This document shows, piece after piece, positions 17,997-25,020 of a DNA stretch of 64,000 nucleotides. Under the pieces are notes generated by a model, which saw nothing but the letters and a program-made list of their open reading frames with translations, was not told the origin of the DNA and made no database searches. The stretch lies in assembly GCF_006715145.1 (NCBI RefSeq), contig NZ_VFMR01000001.1, forward strand, positions 806,001 through 870,000, read 5' to 3'. Position numbers and translations under genes: made by a program. The stretch is from Microbacterium sp. SLBN-146. Its GTDB lineage: Bacteria; Actinomycetota; Actinomycetes; Actinomycetales; Microbacteriaceae. Every line of letters begins with the position of its first letter. Within the stretch, counting starts at the first letter, position 1.

Positions 17997-18602
17997 TCAG
18001 CCCCCGAGCGAGCCGGAGTCCGTCGCAGCGACATCCGTGCGATGGAAGTTCATGAACGAGCGGGATGCCGTCGGGCCCCGCTGCCCCTGATAGCGGTTGC
18101 TGTAGGGGCCGGTTCCGTAGGGGTTCTCGGTGGGCGAGGTGAGGCGGAAGAAGCACAGCTGGCCGATCTTCATCCCCGGCCACAGCTTGATCGGAAGGGT
18201 AGCCACGTTCGAGAGCTCGAGCGTCACGTGGCCTGAGAAGCCCGGATCGATGAAGCCGGCCGTCGAATGGGTGAGGAGGCCGAGACGTCCGAGCGAGGAC
18301 TTCCCTTCGAGGCGCGCGGCGACATCGTCGGGCAGCGTGACCTGCTCGTAGGTCGACCCAAGAACGAACTCCCCGGGGTGCAGGATGAACGGCTCGGCGG
18401 GTTCGACCTCGATGAGGTGCGTCAGCTCGGGCTGATCCTCGGCGGGGTCGATGAACGGGTACTTGTGGTTGTCGAACAGCCGGAAGTACCTGTCGAGGCG
18501 CACGTCGATGCTCGACGGTTGCACCATCGCCGGGTCGTAGGGTTCGAGGCCGATCCGTCCGGCGTCGAGTTCGAGTTTGATGTCGCGATCCGAGAGCAGC
18601 AC
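17997..18602 (-). CDS. dcd: dCTP deaminase (201 aa)
   Basis: It converts dCTP to dUTP (or directly to dUMP in the bifunctional actinobacterial type). The Dcd/DUT fold is recognisable from MLLSDRDI at the start, [34 protein letters not shown] (nucleotide binding, with the catalytic Glu of the family further on in GHVTLEL) and the C-terminal [11 protein letters not shown]. The GTG start at 18602 lies 6 nt after TAGTCT, so translation is probably leaderless. tRNA-Gly is divergent 62 bp away. Confidence 0.95.
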   Translation of the reverse strand: MLLSDRDIKLELDAGRIGLEPYDPAMVQPSSIDVRLDRYFRLFDNHKYPFIDPAEDQPELTHLIEVEPAEPFILHPGEFVLGSTYEQVTLPDDVAARLEGKSSLGRLGLLTHSTAGFIDPGFSGHVTLELSNVATLPIKLWPGMKIGQLCFFRLTSPTENPYGTGPYSNRYQGQRGPTASRSFMNFHRTDVAATDSGSLGG

Positions 18603-18664
18603 GAGTCCAGACTAGGGCGATCGGATGCCGCCGACACCGGCCTTTGTTATGCTGGCGTCACCGC

Positions 18665-18738
18665 GGGGATGTAGTTCAATGGCAGAACTTCAGCTTCCCA
18701 AGCTGATAGCGCGGGTTCGATTCCCGTCATCCCCTCCA
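18665..18738 (+). tRNA. tRNA-Gly(CCC)
   Basis: The acceptor GGGGATG (18665-18671) pairs perfectly with CATCCCC (18728-18734), followed by T and an encoded CCA. The D-loop contains AATGGCAGA, the anticodon arm TCAGC-TTCCCAA-GCTGA gives anticodon CCC, and the T-loop is GTTCGATTC. It immediately precedes an accessory two-gene cassette. Confidence 0.95.
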
Positions 18739-18809
18739 TCGCCCTCGTCATCGCGCCCGTCCAGTGGTATACCTGCTGTCGGGGGAGCTTCTTCAGGGGT
18801 GAGGCTCAC

Positions 18810-19868
18810 GTGTTCACGACAGTTCTTCACTACGACTTCGGGGCCCAGGCTGCAGCCATCGACGTGAGCGGCCGTAACGTCCACGGCGTTTCGACGGGTC
18901 TCTCCTTCGCGCCCGACGCTCAGGCGCCGGAGCGCGGAGCGGCCGTCTTCGGGCAGCCGGGAAGCAGGATCCGGACCATCACGCGCGAGCCCTTCCGCAG
19001 GCTCACCGCGCTGAAGATCGAGGCGACCGTCTTCCTCGAATCGACGGGCGCGCGCCAGAACCTCGTCGAGGGTTACCTCTCGTTCGCGTTCTACGTCAGC
19101 CCGTCAGGCGCGCTCGTCGGCACAGCTCGCGCACCGGAGAGCGCGGGAGGCGCCTGGCGCGGGATCGACAGCGTCGCGAACAGCCCCGATGGAGTCGCGC
19201 GCACCGTCCCCTTCGGCCGGTGGTGCACGCTGACGTACATCCACGACGGCTACACGAACCTGGTGCTTCTGATCGACGGTCAGCCGGTGGCGACGACCGA
19301 CTCGGCGCCGGCGCCGCTCCAGACGGTGGGATGGCGCGGCGTCCACATCGGCAATTGGCCGGATGCCGATCGATTCACGCTCCGGGGCAGCGTCGGGGCG
19401 GTTCGCCTGTGGAGGTGGGATCCCTCGAGCGTCGGCAAACAGTTCGCCACGCGTCCGCTCGCACCGTGCTGGGCCGACGTGGGAAAGGCCATCAACGTCG
19501 CCGGGGCCGATCGCAAGCGTCTCGCGGCGCTCTACCGGTGCGTCATCGAGAACCAGCAGCGGGTCATCGCGATGATCCGCCGTCGGCCCGACGGACGTGA
19601 GCTCGTACGCGGCTTCGCGGAGCGGTATCGCGAGCTGTGGGCAGCGGGGAACATCGGCGGCGCCGAAATGGGCGAGCTGCTCGAGCATCTCCTGGGTGAA
19701 CTGAGCCCCGACGAACGAGCAGCCTACGACCGCGCGATCAGCGCGATGTCCGACTGCCTGGCGGCTATCGAGTGGGATACCTCTCACGTCGATGCGATCG
19801 ACATCGGGACGTGCGACCCGGATTTCGTGGAGTACATCCGCACGTTCTCGAAGATGGTGGAGGCGTGA
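18810..19868 (+). CDS. LamG-like (concanavalin-fold) protein with helical tail (352 aa)
   Basis: Residues 1-215 resemble a laminin-G/concanavalin-like beta-sandwich: an early HYDFGAQ, FRRLTALKIEATVFLES, PFGRWCTLTYIHDGYTNLVL, LIDGQPVATTDS, and the closing GSVGAVRLWRWDP. This is the order of PF13385-type domains that bind carbohydrate or other ligands. The C-terminal 130 residues are predicted all-helical and match nothing I recognise. There is no signal peptide or membrane segment. The start GTG 18810 follows AGGGGTGAG. It is coupled (2-bp gap) to the next gene, so the two products probably act together. Confidence 0.6.
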   Translation: MFTTVLHYDFGAQAAAIDVSGRNVHGVSTGLSFAPDAQAPERGAAVFGQPGSRIRTITREPFRRLTALKIEATVFLESTGARQNLVEGYLSFAFYVSPSGALVGTARAPESAGGAWRGIDSVANSPDGVARTVPFGRWCTLTYIHDGYTNLVLLIDGQPVATTDSAPAPLQTVGWRGVHIGNWPDADRFTLRGSVGAVRLWRWDPSSVGKQFATRPLAPCWADVGKAINVAGADRKRLAALYRCVIENQQRVIAMIRRRPDGRELVRGFAERYRELWAAGNIGGAEMGELLEHLLGELSPDERAAYDRAISAMSDCLAAIEWDTSHVDAIDIGTCDPDFVEYIRTFSKMVEA

Positions 19869-19870
19869 TC

Positions 19871-21442
19871 ATGGCTCTCACGACCGAGCAGAAGCTCCAG
19901 TTGATCGAGGCGTACGCCCCGGTGCTGATCTTCCACCCCGACGAGACCTACGTTCCGATCAAGCCGCAGCTCTTCCTCGAGGGCAGCGCGCTGTGGAGAG
20001 TCTCGCCGACCGACGACGACAAGGCGCACTGGGGCAAGCCGGCCGTGCACGGCGAGACCTTTCCCAGGGTCGCGAACATCCCCCAGCGGGGCATCAGCCT
20101 CGACCCGGGCGCTGACGTGGAGGGCGCGTCCGACGTCGACGGCGACGGCGTGCCGGATTGGTACCTGGGGCACAAACAGGGGGACCAGATCCTGACTTAC
20201 CTCATCGGCACGGAAGGTACCGAGAACTTCCTCGAGCACGGCTCCTGGATGCACGCGACCGAGGTCACGAAGGACTCCGACAACCGTCTCGCCGACATCG
20301 ACGGTGCGGCAGCCCGGTGGAAAGAACTTCCGATGTCCTTCGAGCGCACGATGACCGATTGGTATCACGCCGACGTGAGCGAACCGTCGGACATCGAGCG
20401 CCTCCTACTGTCCTTCGGCGCCTCGGGAGGAGACGCGGTCGACACTTTGCGCAGGCTGCTGGGCGAGATCTGGGTGGTCTGGTACTACTTCTTCTACCCC
20501 GCGCACGAGGGCACTCTGCGGCGATGCGAGTTCTTCCTGGACGGCGGTCATGTCTCCAGCACAGAGGGTGACTGGCACGCGATCGCGGTCGTCGTGCCCC
20601 GGCCGTTGACGCTCCCCTGGGAGGCGCCGGGGAACCCCTTCCCGGATCCGAGCCACGTCGGATACAGCGCGCGCCTTCGAGGAGTGAGCAAGTACCTCAC
20701 TCCCGACCTCGCGACGACCGGGATGTTCATCCGCGAATGGAAGGATGCTTCTCGCCTCGGCCTGCACCCTCGCGCGTTCGTGGCGAAGGGGTACCACAAC
20801 AACCATCCGCAGCCGGGGTCGCAGCCGCCCGCCAACTTCGAGCTCCTCGGCGTTCCCGTCGAGGAGCTCGGATGCGGACTCCTCGAGTCGTTGCAGGACG
20901 TCAAGGAGGACGTCGAGGATTTCATCGACGACCTCGGAGACTTCGCGGAAGGAGCGGGTATCACGATCGCGAAAGCGGTCGCAGGCGCGAGCATCGGCGC
21001 CGGATTCCTGGGGATCGGGGCGGCTCTCGGTGCCGCAGCCGGGCTCGCCGCCGGTATCGCGGAAGCACTCGCCGGAAGCGACGACGACGATCGCCCGACT
21101 CCCGAGGAGATCGCCGCCGCCGAAGAGGAGCACGCACCGGATCGGGAAGCGGGCTACGGGACCGTCCTCGCACCGGAGGGGCTCGCGGACCCGCTGACGC
21201 AAATTCCTCGCGAGTCGGCGACCGAGATCCGACGCTGGCTCGGACCCCCCTCCGCGCGGCTCATCGACTACTCCACGCAACTGTGGTGGCCGAGCAACGA
21301 CGTCCGCCCGGGCTTCGAGGGGCGCTGGGGCGTCCGCGTGACGGACGACCCCCACGATCTGCGATCGGGGCGCAAGTTCCCCGCGTTCGGCCTGGCTCTC
21401 ATGAACGACCTCGCGATCGGCTTCGCGAAGCTCCACGGCTGA
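19871..21442 (+). CDS. Vps62-like domain protein with central glycine-rich hydrophobic segment (523 aa)
   Basis: The opening YAPVLIFHPDETYVP (15-29) and later EGDWHAIAVVV (232-242) match the Vps62/DUF946-type pattern (YAPxxxFHPxExxxP ... EGDWE). Between them lie a Ca2+-loop-like DVDGDGVPDW (88-97) and an aromatic WVVWYYFFYP (201-210). Residues about 361-402 form a glycine/alanine-rich hydrophobic stretch (AVAGASIGAGFLGIGAALGA and onward), flanked by acidic helices, that could insert in a membrane. Bacterial Vps62-like proteins have no settled function. The start is ATG 19871, with GGAGG 7 nt upstream. Its 3' end overlaps convergent terC by 44 bp. Confidence 0.55.
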   Translation: MALTTEQKLQLIEAYAPVLIFHPDETYVPIKPQLFLEGSALWRVSPTDDDKAHWGKPAVHGETFPRVANIPQRGISLDPGADVEGASDVDGDGVPDWYLGHKQGDQILTYLIGTEGTENFLEHGSWMHATEVTKDSDNRLADIDGAAARWKELPMSFERTMTDWYHADVSEPSDIERLLLSFGASGGDAVDTLRRLLGEIWVVWYYFFYPAHEGTLRRCEFFLDGGHVSSTEGDWHAIAVVVPRPLTLPWEAPGNPFPDPSHVGYSARLRGVSKYLTPDLATTGMFIREWKDASRLGLHPRAFVAKGYHNNHPQPGSQPPANFELLGVPVEELGCGLLESLQDVKEDVEDFIDDLGDFAEGAGITIAKAVAGASIGAGFLGIGAALGAAAGLAAGIAEALAGSDDDDRPTPEEIAAAEEEHAPDREAGYGTVLAPEGLADPLTQIPRESATEIRRWLGPPSARLIDYSTQLWWPSNDVRPGFEGRWGVRVTDDPHDLRSGRKFPAFGLALMNDLAIGFAKLHG

Positions 21443-22445
21443 CTGCGCGACGAAAGACGGGCTCGGCCGCGGCGATCTCTTCGTCCGTGGCGATCCGGAA
21501 CGCCCCGGCTGCTTCCGTCTGCACCTCGCGGCGCCCTTGACCGCGGGTGGCGACGAGGCTCGCGGCGACGGAGACCCCGATGATCGTCGCGACGACGGCC
21601 AAGCTGAGCGTCGTCGGGATGTAGAAGACGTCGAGGAGAAGCATCTTGACGCCCACCCAGATCAGGACGAATGCGAGACCGACCTTCAGGTAGACGAAGC
21701 GGTGGATGAGGTCGGCGAGGAGGAAGTACATCGCTCGGAGTCCCAGGATCGCGAAGGCGTTGGCGGTGAACACGAGGAACGGCTCGCTCGTCACGGCGAA
21801 GATCGCGGGGATCGAGTCGACGGCGAAGATGATGTCCGTGATCTCGACGAGCACGAGCACGGCGAGCAGCGGCGTGGCGACGACGATTCCGGCCTCCCGG
21901 ATGAGGAACTTCTGTCCGTGATACGCGTCGGTCATCGGGACGAAGCGGCGGAACGCCTTGAGGATCCGCGACTTCTCCGGGTGGACGTGGTCGTTGCGGG
22001 AGCGGAACATCCGCCAGCCCGTGTAGATGAGGAACGCCGCGAAGACGTACAGGATCCACGAGAAGTTCTCGATCAGCGTCGCACCGGCGGCGATGAAGAT
22101 GCCCCGGAACACGAGCGCCCCGAGGACGCCGAGGAACAGCACGCGGTGCTGGTACTCGCGGGGTACGGCGAACGCCGCGAAGATGATCGCCCACACGAAG
22201 ACGTTGTCGACGGCGAGCGACTTCTCGATCAGGTAGCCGGCGAAGTACTGCTGTCCGAACTCCGCACCCCAGAGCGACCAGACCAGGATGCCGAAGCCGA
22301 CGCCGAACGCGACCCACACGATCGACCAGACAGCGGCCTCACGGACACCGATGACATGCGCTTTACGATGCGCGATGAGGTCGACGGCGAGCATCAGGAG
22401 GATGACCCCGAGGACAGCGAACCACGCCCACAACGGAACGTTCAT
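21399..22445 (-). CDS. TerC/Alx family membrane protein (348 aa), Mn-riboswitch controlled
   Basis: This is a seven-to-nine-helix integral membrane protein of the TerC family. Diagnostic stretches are EKSLAVDNVFVWAIIFAAFA and VEITDIIFAVDSIPAIFAVT, each with the paired acidic residues thought to bind metal. Recent work links TerC/Alx proteins to Mn2+ export and metalation of exported enzymes, consistent with the yybP-ykoY riboswitch upstream. The start ATG 22445 is 8 nt after GGAGG, which lies inside a strong hairpin. The last 14 residues are encoded inside the convergent Vps62-like gene and form a low-complexity Arg/Ser tail (SRGASRSRSRGRS), possibly a non-native end. Confidence 0.92.
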   Translation of the reverse strand: MNVPLWAWFAVLGVILLMLAVDLIAHRKAHVIGVREAAVWSIVWVAFGVGFGILVWSLWGAEFGQQYFAGYLIEKSLAVDNVFVWAIIFAAFAVPREYQHRVLFLGVLGALVFRGIFIAAGATLIENFSWILYVFAAFLIYTGWRMFRSRNDHVHPEKSRILKAFRRFVPMTDAYHGQKFLIREAGIVVATPLLAVLVLVEITDIIFAVDSIPAIFAVTSEPFLVFTANAFAILGLRAMYFLLADLIHRFVYLKVGLAFVLIWVGVKMLLLDVFYIPTTLSLAVVATIIGVSVAASLVATRGQGRREVQTEAAGAFRIATDEEIAAAEPVFRRAVSRGASRSRSRGRS

Positions 22446-22451
22446 GACAAA

Positions 22452-22477
22452 GACCTCCACGAAGATTCGTGAAGGTC
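22452..22477 (-). promoter_or_regulatory. Hairpin sequestering the terC Shine-Dalgarno
   Basis: In the mRNA, GACCTTCACGAA pairs with TTCGTGGAGGTC over 12 positions (one G-U). The GGAGG ribosome-binding site lies in the 3' arm. This looks like the expression platform of the riboswitch, acting on translation. Confidence 0.65.
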
Positions 22478-22479
22478 TC

Positions 22480-22575
22480 ATCGGCTCCCGGTCTCAACGA
22501 CTCGAGTGCCCCGCGCACCGGGTCCCCCAGCGGGACCGTCCTGACGATGCGGAGCGAGGATTACTCCCCTTCGAA
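22480..22575 (-). ncRNA. yybP-ykoY manganese riboswitch aptamer upstream of terC
   Basis: Reading the minus strand, GGGGAGTA (22569-22562) is followed by the CATCGTCAGGACGG block, a central GGGGGACCCGGTGCGC segment, and GAGACC closing the P1 stem (22495-22490). This is the order of conserved blocks in RF00080. TerC-family genes are classic targets. Known riboswitches of this class sense Mn2+. Confidence 0.75.
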
Positions 22576-22588
22576 AGACATTAAACAT

Positions 22589-22604
22589 GTGAAGCATGCT
22601 TCAC
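22589..22604 (-). promoter_or_regulatory. GTGAA-N6-TTCAC operator in the terC promoter
   Basis: GTGAAGCATGCTTCAC is a perfect 16-bp palindrome. It lies in the 18-nt spacer between a leftward TTGACG (-35) and TTTAAT (-10), upstream of the riboswitch. The same half-sites recur twice upstream of the SbtA-type gene. Confidence 0.6.
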
Positions 22605-22632
22605 GTCAAGTCGACGTCCGCCCCGTGAAGAT

Positions 22633-22911
22633 CTAGTGGATGTCCAGCAGAGCGCGGATCAGGTCATCCACCGTGTGCGCCGCGTTCGAGGGGTGTCGGA
22701 GCGGCTTCTCCGGGTGCACGACGTAGTGATTGCGCCGTCCGCGCTTCTCGCGCTCGAGGTAACCGGCATCCTCCAGATCGTTGAGGATCGTGACGGCCGA
22801 GCGGGTCGAGATCTCGACCTTCTCGGCGATGTGCCGCACGGTGGCGTCGTTGTTCGCCGCGACGGCGAGGAGCACGTGCGCGTGATGGGTCAGGAACGTC
22901 CACTGGGCCAC
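22633..22911 (-). CDS. Small winged helix-turn-helix regulator (92 aa)
   Basis: The whole protein is one winged helix: HHAHVLLAVAANNDATVRHI, then AEKVEISTRSAVTILNDLED (recognition helix), AGYLEREKRGRRNHYVVHPE (wing), and a C-terminal helix. It resembles the MarR/ArsR-like regulators found downstream of SbtA-type permease genes in actinobacteria. The GTG start at 22911 has GGAAG about 9 nt upstream. It lies 19 bp after the SbtA-type gene and is probably co-transcribed. GTGAA-N6-TTCAY sites flank this operon on both sides and are good candidates for its operators. Confidence 0.75.
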   Translation of the reverse strand: MAQWTFLTHHAHVLLAVAANNDATVRHIAEKVEISTRSAVTILNDLEDAGYLEREKRGRRNHYVVHPEKPLRHPSNAAHTVDDLIRALLDIH

Positions 22912-22930
22912 TCGCCCATCTTCCCAGCCC

Positions 22931-23887
22931 TCAGAGGACGAGCGCGAGCCAGATGAAGAACGGTATGCCGACGGTCAGGTTGACGGGGAAGGTGACGCCG
23001 AGGCTCGCCGCGAGCGGGTACGCGAGGTTCGCCTCAGGAAGTGACATGCGAACCGCCGCGGGGGCTGCGATATAGGACGCGCTCGCGCAGAGGACTCCGA
23101 GGACGGCAGCTCCTCCCGTGTCGAGTCCCGCGAACGTGCCCGTGACGACCGCTGCGGATCCGACGACGAGCGGAAAGAGGATCGCGAACGTGACGAGACC
23201 GACCGCACCGGTGCGGAGAGCTCCGAACTGCCGGGCGGCATCGATGCCGAGCGCGAGGAGGAACAGCACGAGGGCACCCCGGAAGGCGTCACCGAAGAAC
23301 GGTTCGACGCCGGCGTACCCCGCCTCGCCGATCAGCGCGCCCATCACGAGGCCGCCGACGAGGAGGAGGATCGACTTGCCCGTGAGGATCTCGTGCACGG
23401 TGGCTCCCCACTTCGCATGGCGAGCGGTGTGACGACGGGCCAGCAGCAGGCCGATCAGGATGCCGGGAACCTCGAGCACCGTCAGTATGGTCGCGGCGTA
23501 TCCCGGCACGGCGATCTGAGCTGATTCGAGAGCGACGATCGCGGCGGTGAAGGTCACCAACGACGTCGACCCGTAGTGGGCGGCCACCGATCCGCGATCC
23601 ACGGGCCCCAGCGGCGTCAGCACGCGCAGGGCGAGGTAAGCGAGGACGGGAGTTCCGAGTCCGAACGCGATGGCGAGACCGAGAGGCACCGCGAGCGCGG
23701 CGGGATCGGTGCCCGCAAGCGCCACTCCGCCCTTCAGGCCGATCGCGAGAAGCAGGTAGATCGACAGCGCCTGCGTCATCGCGTCGGGCACCTTGAGGTC
23801 CGATCGCACGGCGACGGCCAGAACGCCCAACACGAAGGCGAGCACCGGCGCGCTCAGCAGGTTGGTCATCGCCGACGAAGCATCCAT
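22931..23887 (-). CDS. SbtA-type sodium-dependent bicarbonate permease (318 aa)
   Basis: The protein has ten membrane helices in the SbtA (PF05982) arrangement: LSIYLLLAIGLKGGVAL in the first half, AAHYGSTSLVTFTAAI, and the second inverted repeat with LVLFLLALGIDAARQFG and SASYIAAPAAVRMSLPEANL. The family imports HCO3- with Na+ in cyanobacteria; actinobacterial members are mostly untested, and substrates may differ. The start ATG 23887 follows GAGGAGAG. The wHTH gene is 19 bp downstream. Two operator-like repeats lie 17-62 bp upstream. Confidence 0.85.
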   Translation of the reverse strand: MDASSAMTNLLSAPVLAFVLGVLAVAVRSDLKVPDAMTQALSIYLLLAIGLKGGVALAGTDPAALAVPLGLAIAFGLGTPVLAYLALRVLTPLGPVDRGSVAAHYGSTSLVTFTAAIVALESAQIAVPGYAATILTVLEVPGILIGLLLARRHTARHAKWGATVHEILTGKSILLLVGGLVMGALIGEAGYAGVEPFFGDAFRGALVLFLLALGIDAARQFGALRTGAVGLVTFAILFPLVVGSAAVVTGTFAGLDTGGAAVLGVLCASASYIAAPAAVRMSLPEANLAYPLAASLGVTFPVNLTVGIPFFIWLALVL

Positions 23888-23903
23888 TCGCTCTCCTCAA
23901 TGC

Positions 23904-23919
23904 ATGAAGTCAAGTTCAC
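23904..23919 (-). promoter_or_regulatory. Operator-like repeat upstream of the SbtA-type gene, proximal
   Basis: The + strand reads ATGAA-N6-TTCAC (minus strand GTGAA-N6-TTCAT). It is one of a pair whose starts are exactly 30 bp apart, about three helical turns. Confidence 0.6.
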
Positions 23920-23933
23920 CCATCGAAGAATAC

Positions 23934-23949
23934 ATGAAACTTACTTCAC
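23934..23949 (-). promoter_or_regulatory. Operator-like repeat upstream of the SbtA-type gene, distal
   Basis: This is a second ATGAA-N6-TTCAC copy, 30 bp from the proximal one. A TATTCT -10-like box on the minus strand lies between the two copies. Confidence 0.6.
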
Positions 23950-24029
23950 CCAATGCGGAGCGCGACAGGCGCCCACTCCCGCCTCGCAGGCACGACGAAT
24001 ACCGCCCGGGTCGGGCACCTCGGGGTCGG

Positions 24030-24920
24030 TCAGCCGCCGATCCCGACCGAGCGCGACAGGCGCGCGATCTCGTCGGCGCTGAGCTCGAGCTCCACGGCTT
24101 TCGCGGAATCCTGGATGGACTCCGCGCGACGCGCACCGGGGATCGGGATGACGTGCGGATCGAGCGCCAGCTCCCACGCCAGCACGATCTGCTGCGGGCT
24201 CACGCCGTGGTCTTCACCGACCTCGCGGAAGTCCGAGAAGCGGTCGCCGACACTCCGCGCGCCGCCGCCTGTCCCGCCGAGCGGACTCCACGGCAGGAAC
24301 GCGATGTCGCGCTCCGCGCAGTACTGCAGCTCCCCGATGCTGCCCGGATGCCGCGGGGAGAACTCGTTCTGCACGCTCGCGAGATTGCCTGCGCCGAGAA
24401 CCTGTTCGGCGATCTCGATCTCCTCGACGCTCGCGTTCGAGATGCCGACGGAGCGGATGAGGCCCTCCTGCTGGAGGGCCGCGAGCGTCGCCATGACCTC
24501 GCCGTAGATCATCCACCGGTCCGGCCGGTGGTACTGGTACAGCTCGATGACGTCGACACCCAGGTTCTCCATCGATGCTTCGACGGCAGCGCGAAGGTAG
24601 ACGGCAGAGCCGTCGCGTCCCCAGATCTCACCCTCGCTGCGCGTGATGCCACCCTTCGTGGCGACGAGGATGCCGGAGCTGTCCCCGCTCCACGTGCGGA
24701 GCGCTTCTGCGACGATCCGCTCGTTGTGGCCCATCTGATTCCATGCGGGTGCGTAGCAGTCCGCCGTATCGATGAAGGTGACTCCCGCGTCGAGCGCGGC
24801 CTGCACGGTGGCGACGGCGTCCTCGTGCGACGGTGTCTCTTTGTCATTGTTCATCGACAGCGGCATGGCGCCGAGCCCGATCGCCGATACCTGCCGCCCC
24901 GCGAGTGTGCGCTGCTTCAT
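24030..24920 (-). CDS. Aldo/keto reductase (296 aa)
   Basis: This is an NADPH-dependent oxidoreductase with the (beta/alpha)8 AKR fold. The catalytic tetrad is visible: Asp and Tyr in FIDTADCYAP, Lys in LVATKGG, and His in LYQYHRPDRW. The C-terminal cofactor segment is IPIPGARRAESIQD. The start ATG 24920 has AAGGAGG at good spacing. The physiological substrate cannot be deduced. It stands alone, downstream of nothing obvious on its strand. Confidence 0.93.
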   Translation of the reverse strand: MKQRTLAGRQVSAIGLGAMPLSMNNDKETPSHEDAVATVQAALDAGVTFIDTADCYAPAWNQMGHNERIVAEALRTWSGDSSGILVATKGGITRSEGEIWGRDGSAVYLRAAVEASMENLGVDVIELYQYHRPDRWMIYGEVMATLAALQQEGLIRSVGISNASVEEIEIAEQVLGAGNLASVQNEFSPRHPGSIGELQYCAERDIAFLPWSPLGGTGGGARSVGDRFSDFREVGEDHGVSPQQIVLAWELALDPHVIPIPGARRAESIQDSAKAVELELSADEIARLSRSVGIGG

Positions 24921-25020
24921 GTGGCCTCCTTGCCGTCGAGTACTTCCAGCCTGCCAGGTCTGCGGGCGCGTGGGACGGGGGTGGACAGCGGCAGATGAAG
25001 GACCCGACCGCGGGGGCGCG

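Noticed and set aside
15558-18236. 892-codon frame running through the winged-helix, BCCT and dcd loci on the + strand
   Set aside because: It is out of frame or antisense with three well-supported genes and has shadow composition.
18663-18735. tRNA start at GCGGGGA (18663)
   Set aside because: That acceptor gives a C-T mismatch; starting at 18665 gives seven perfect pairs with CATCCCC.
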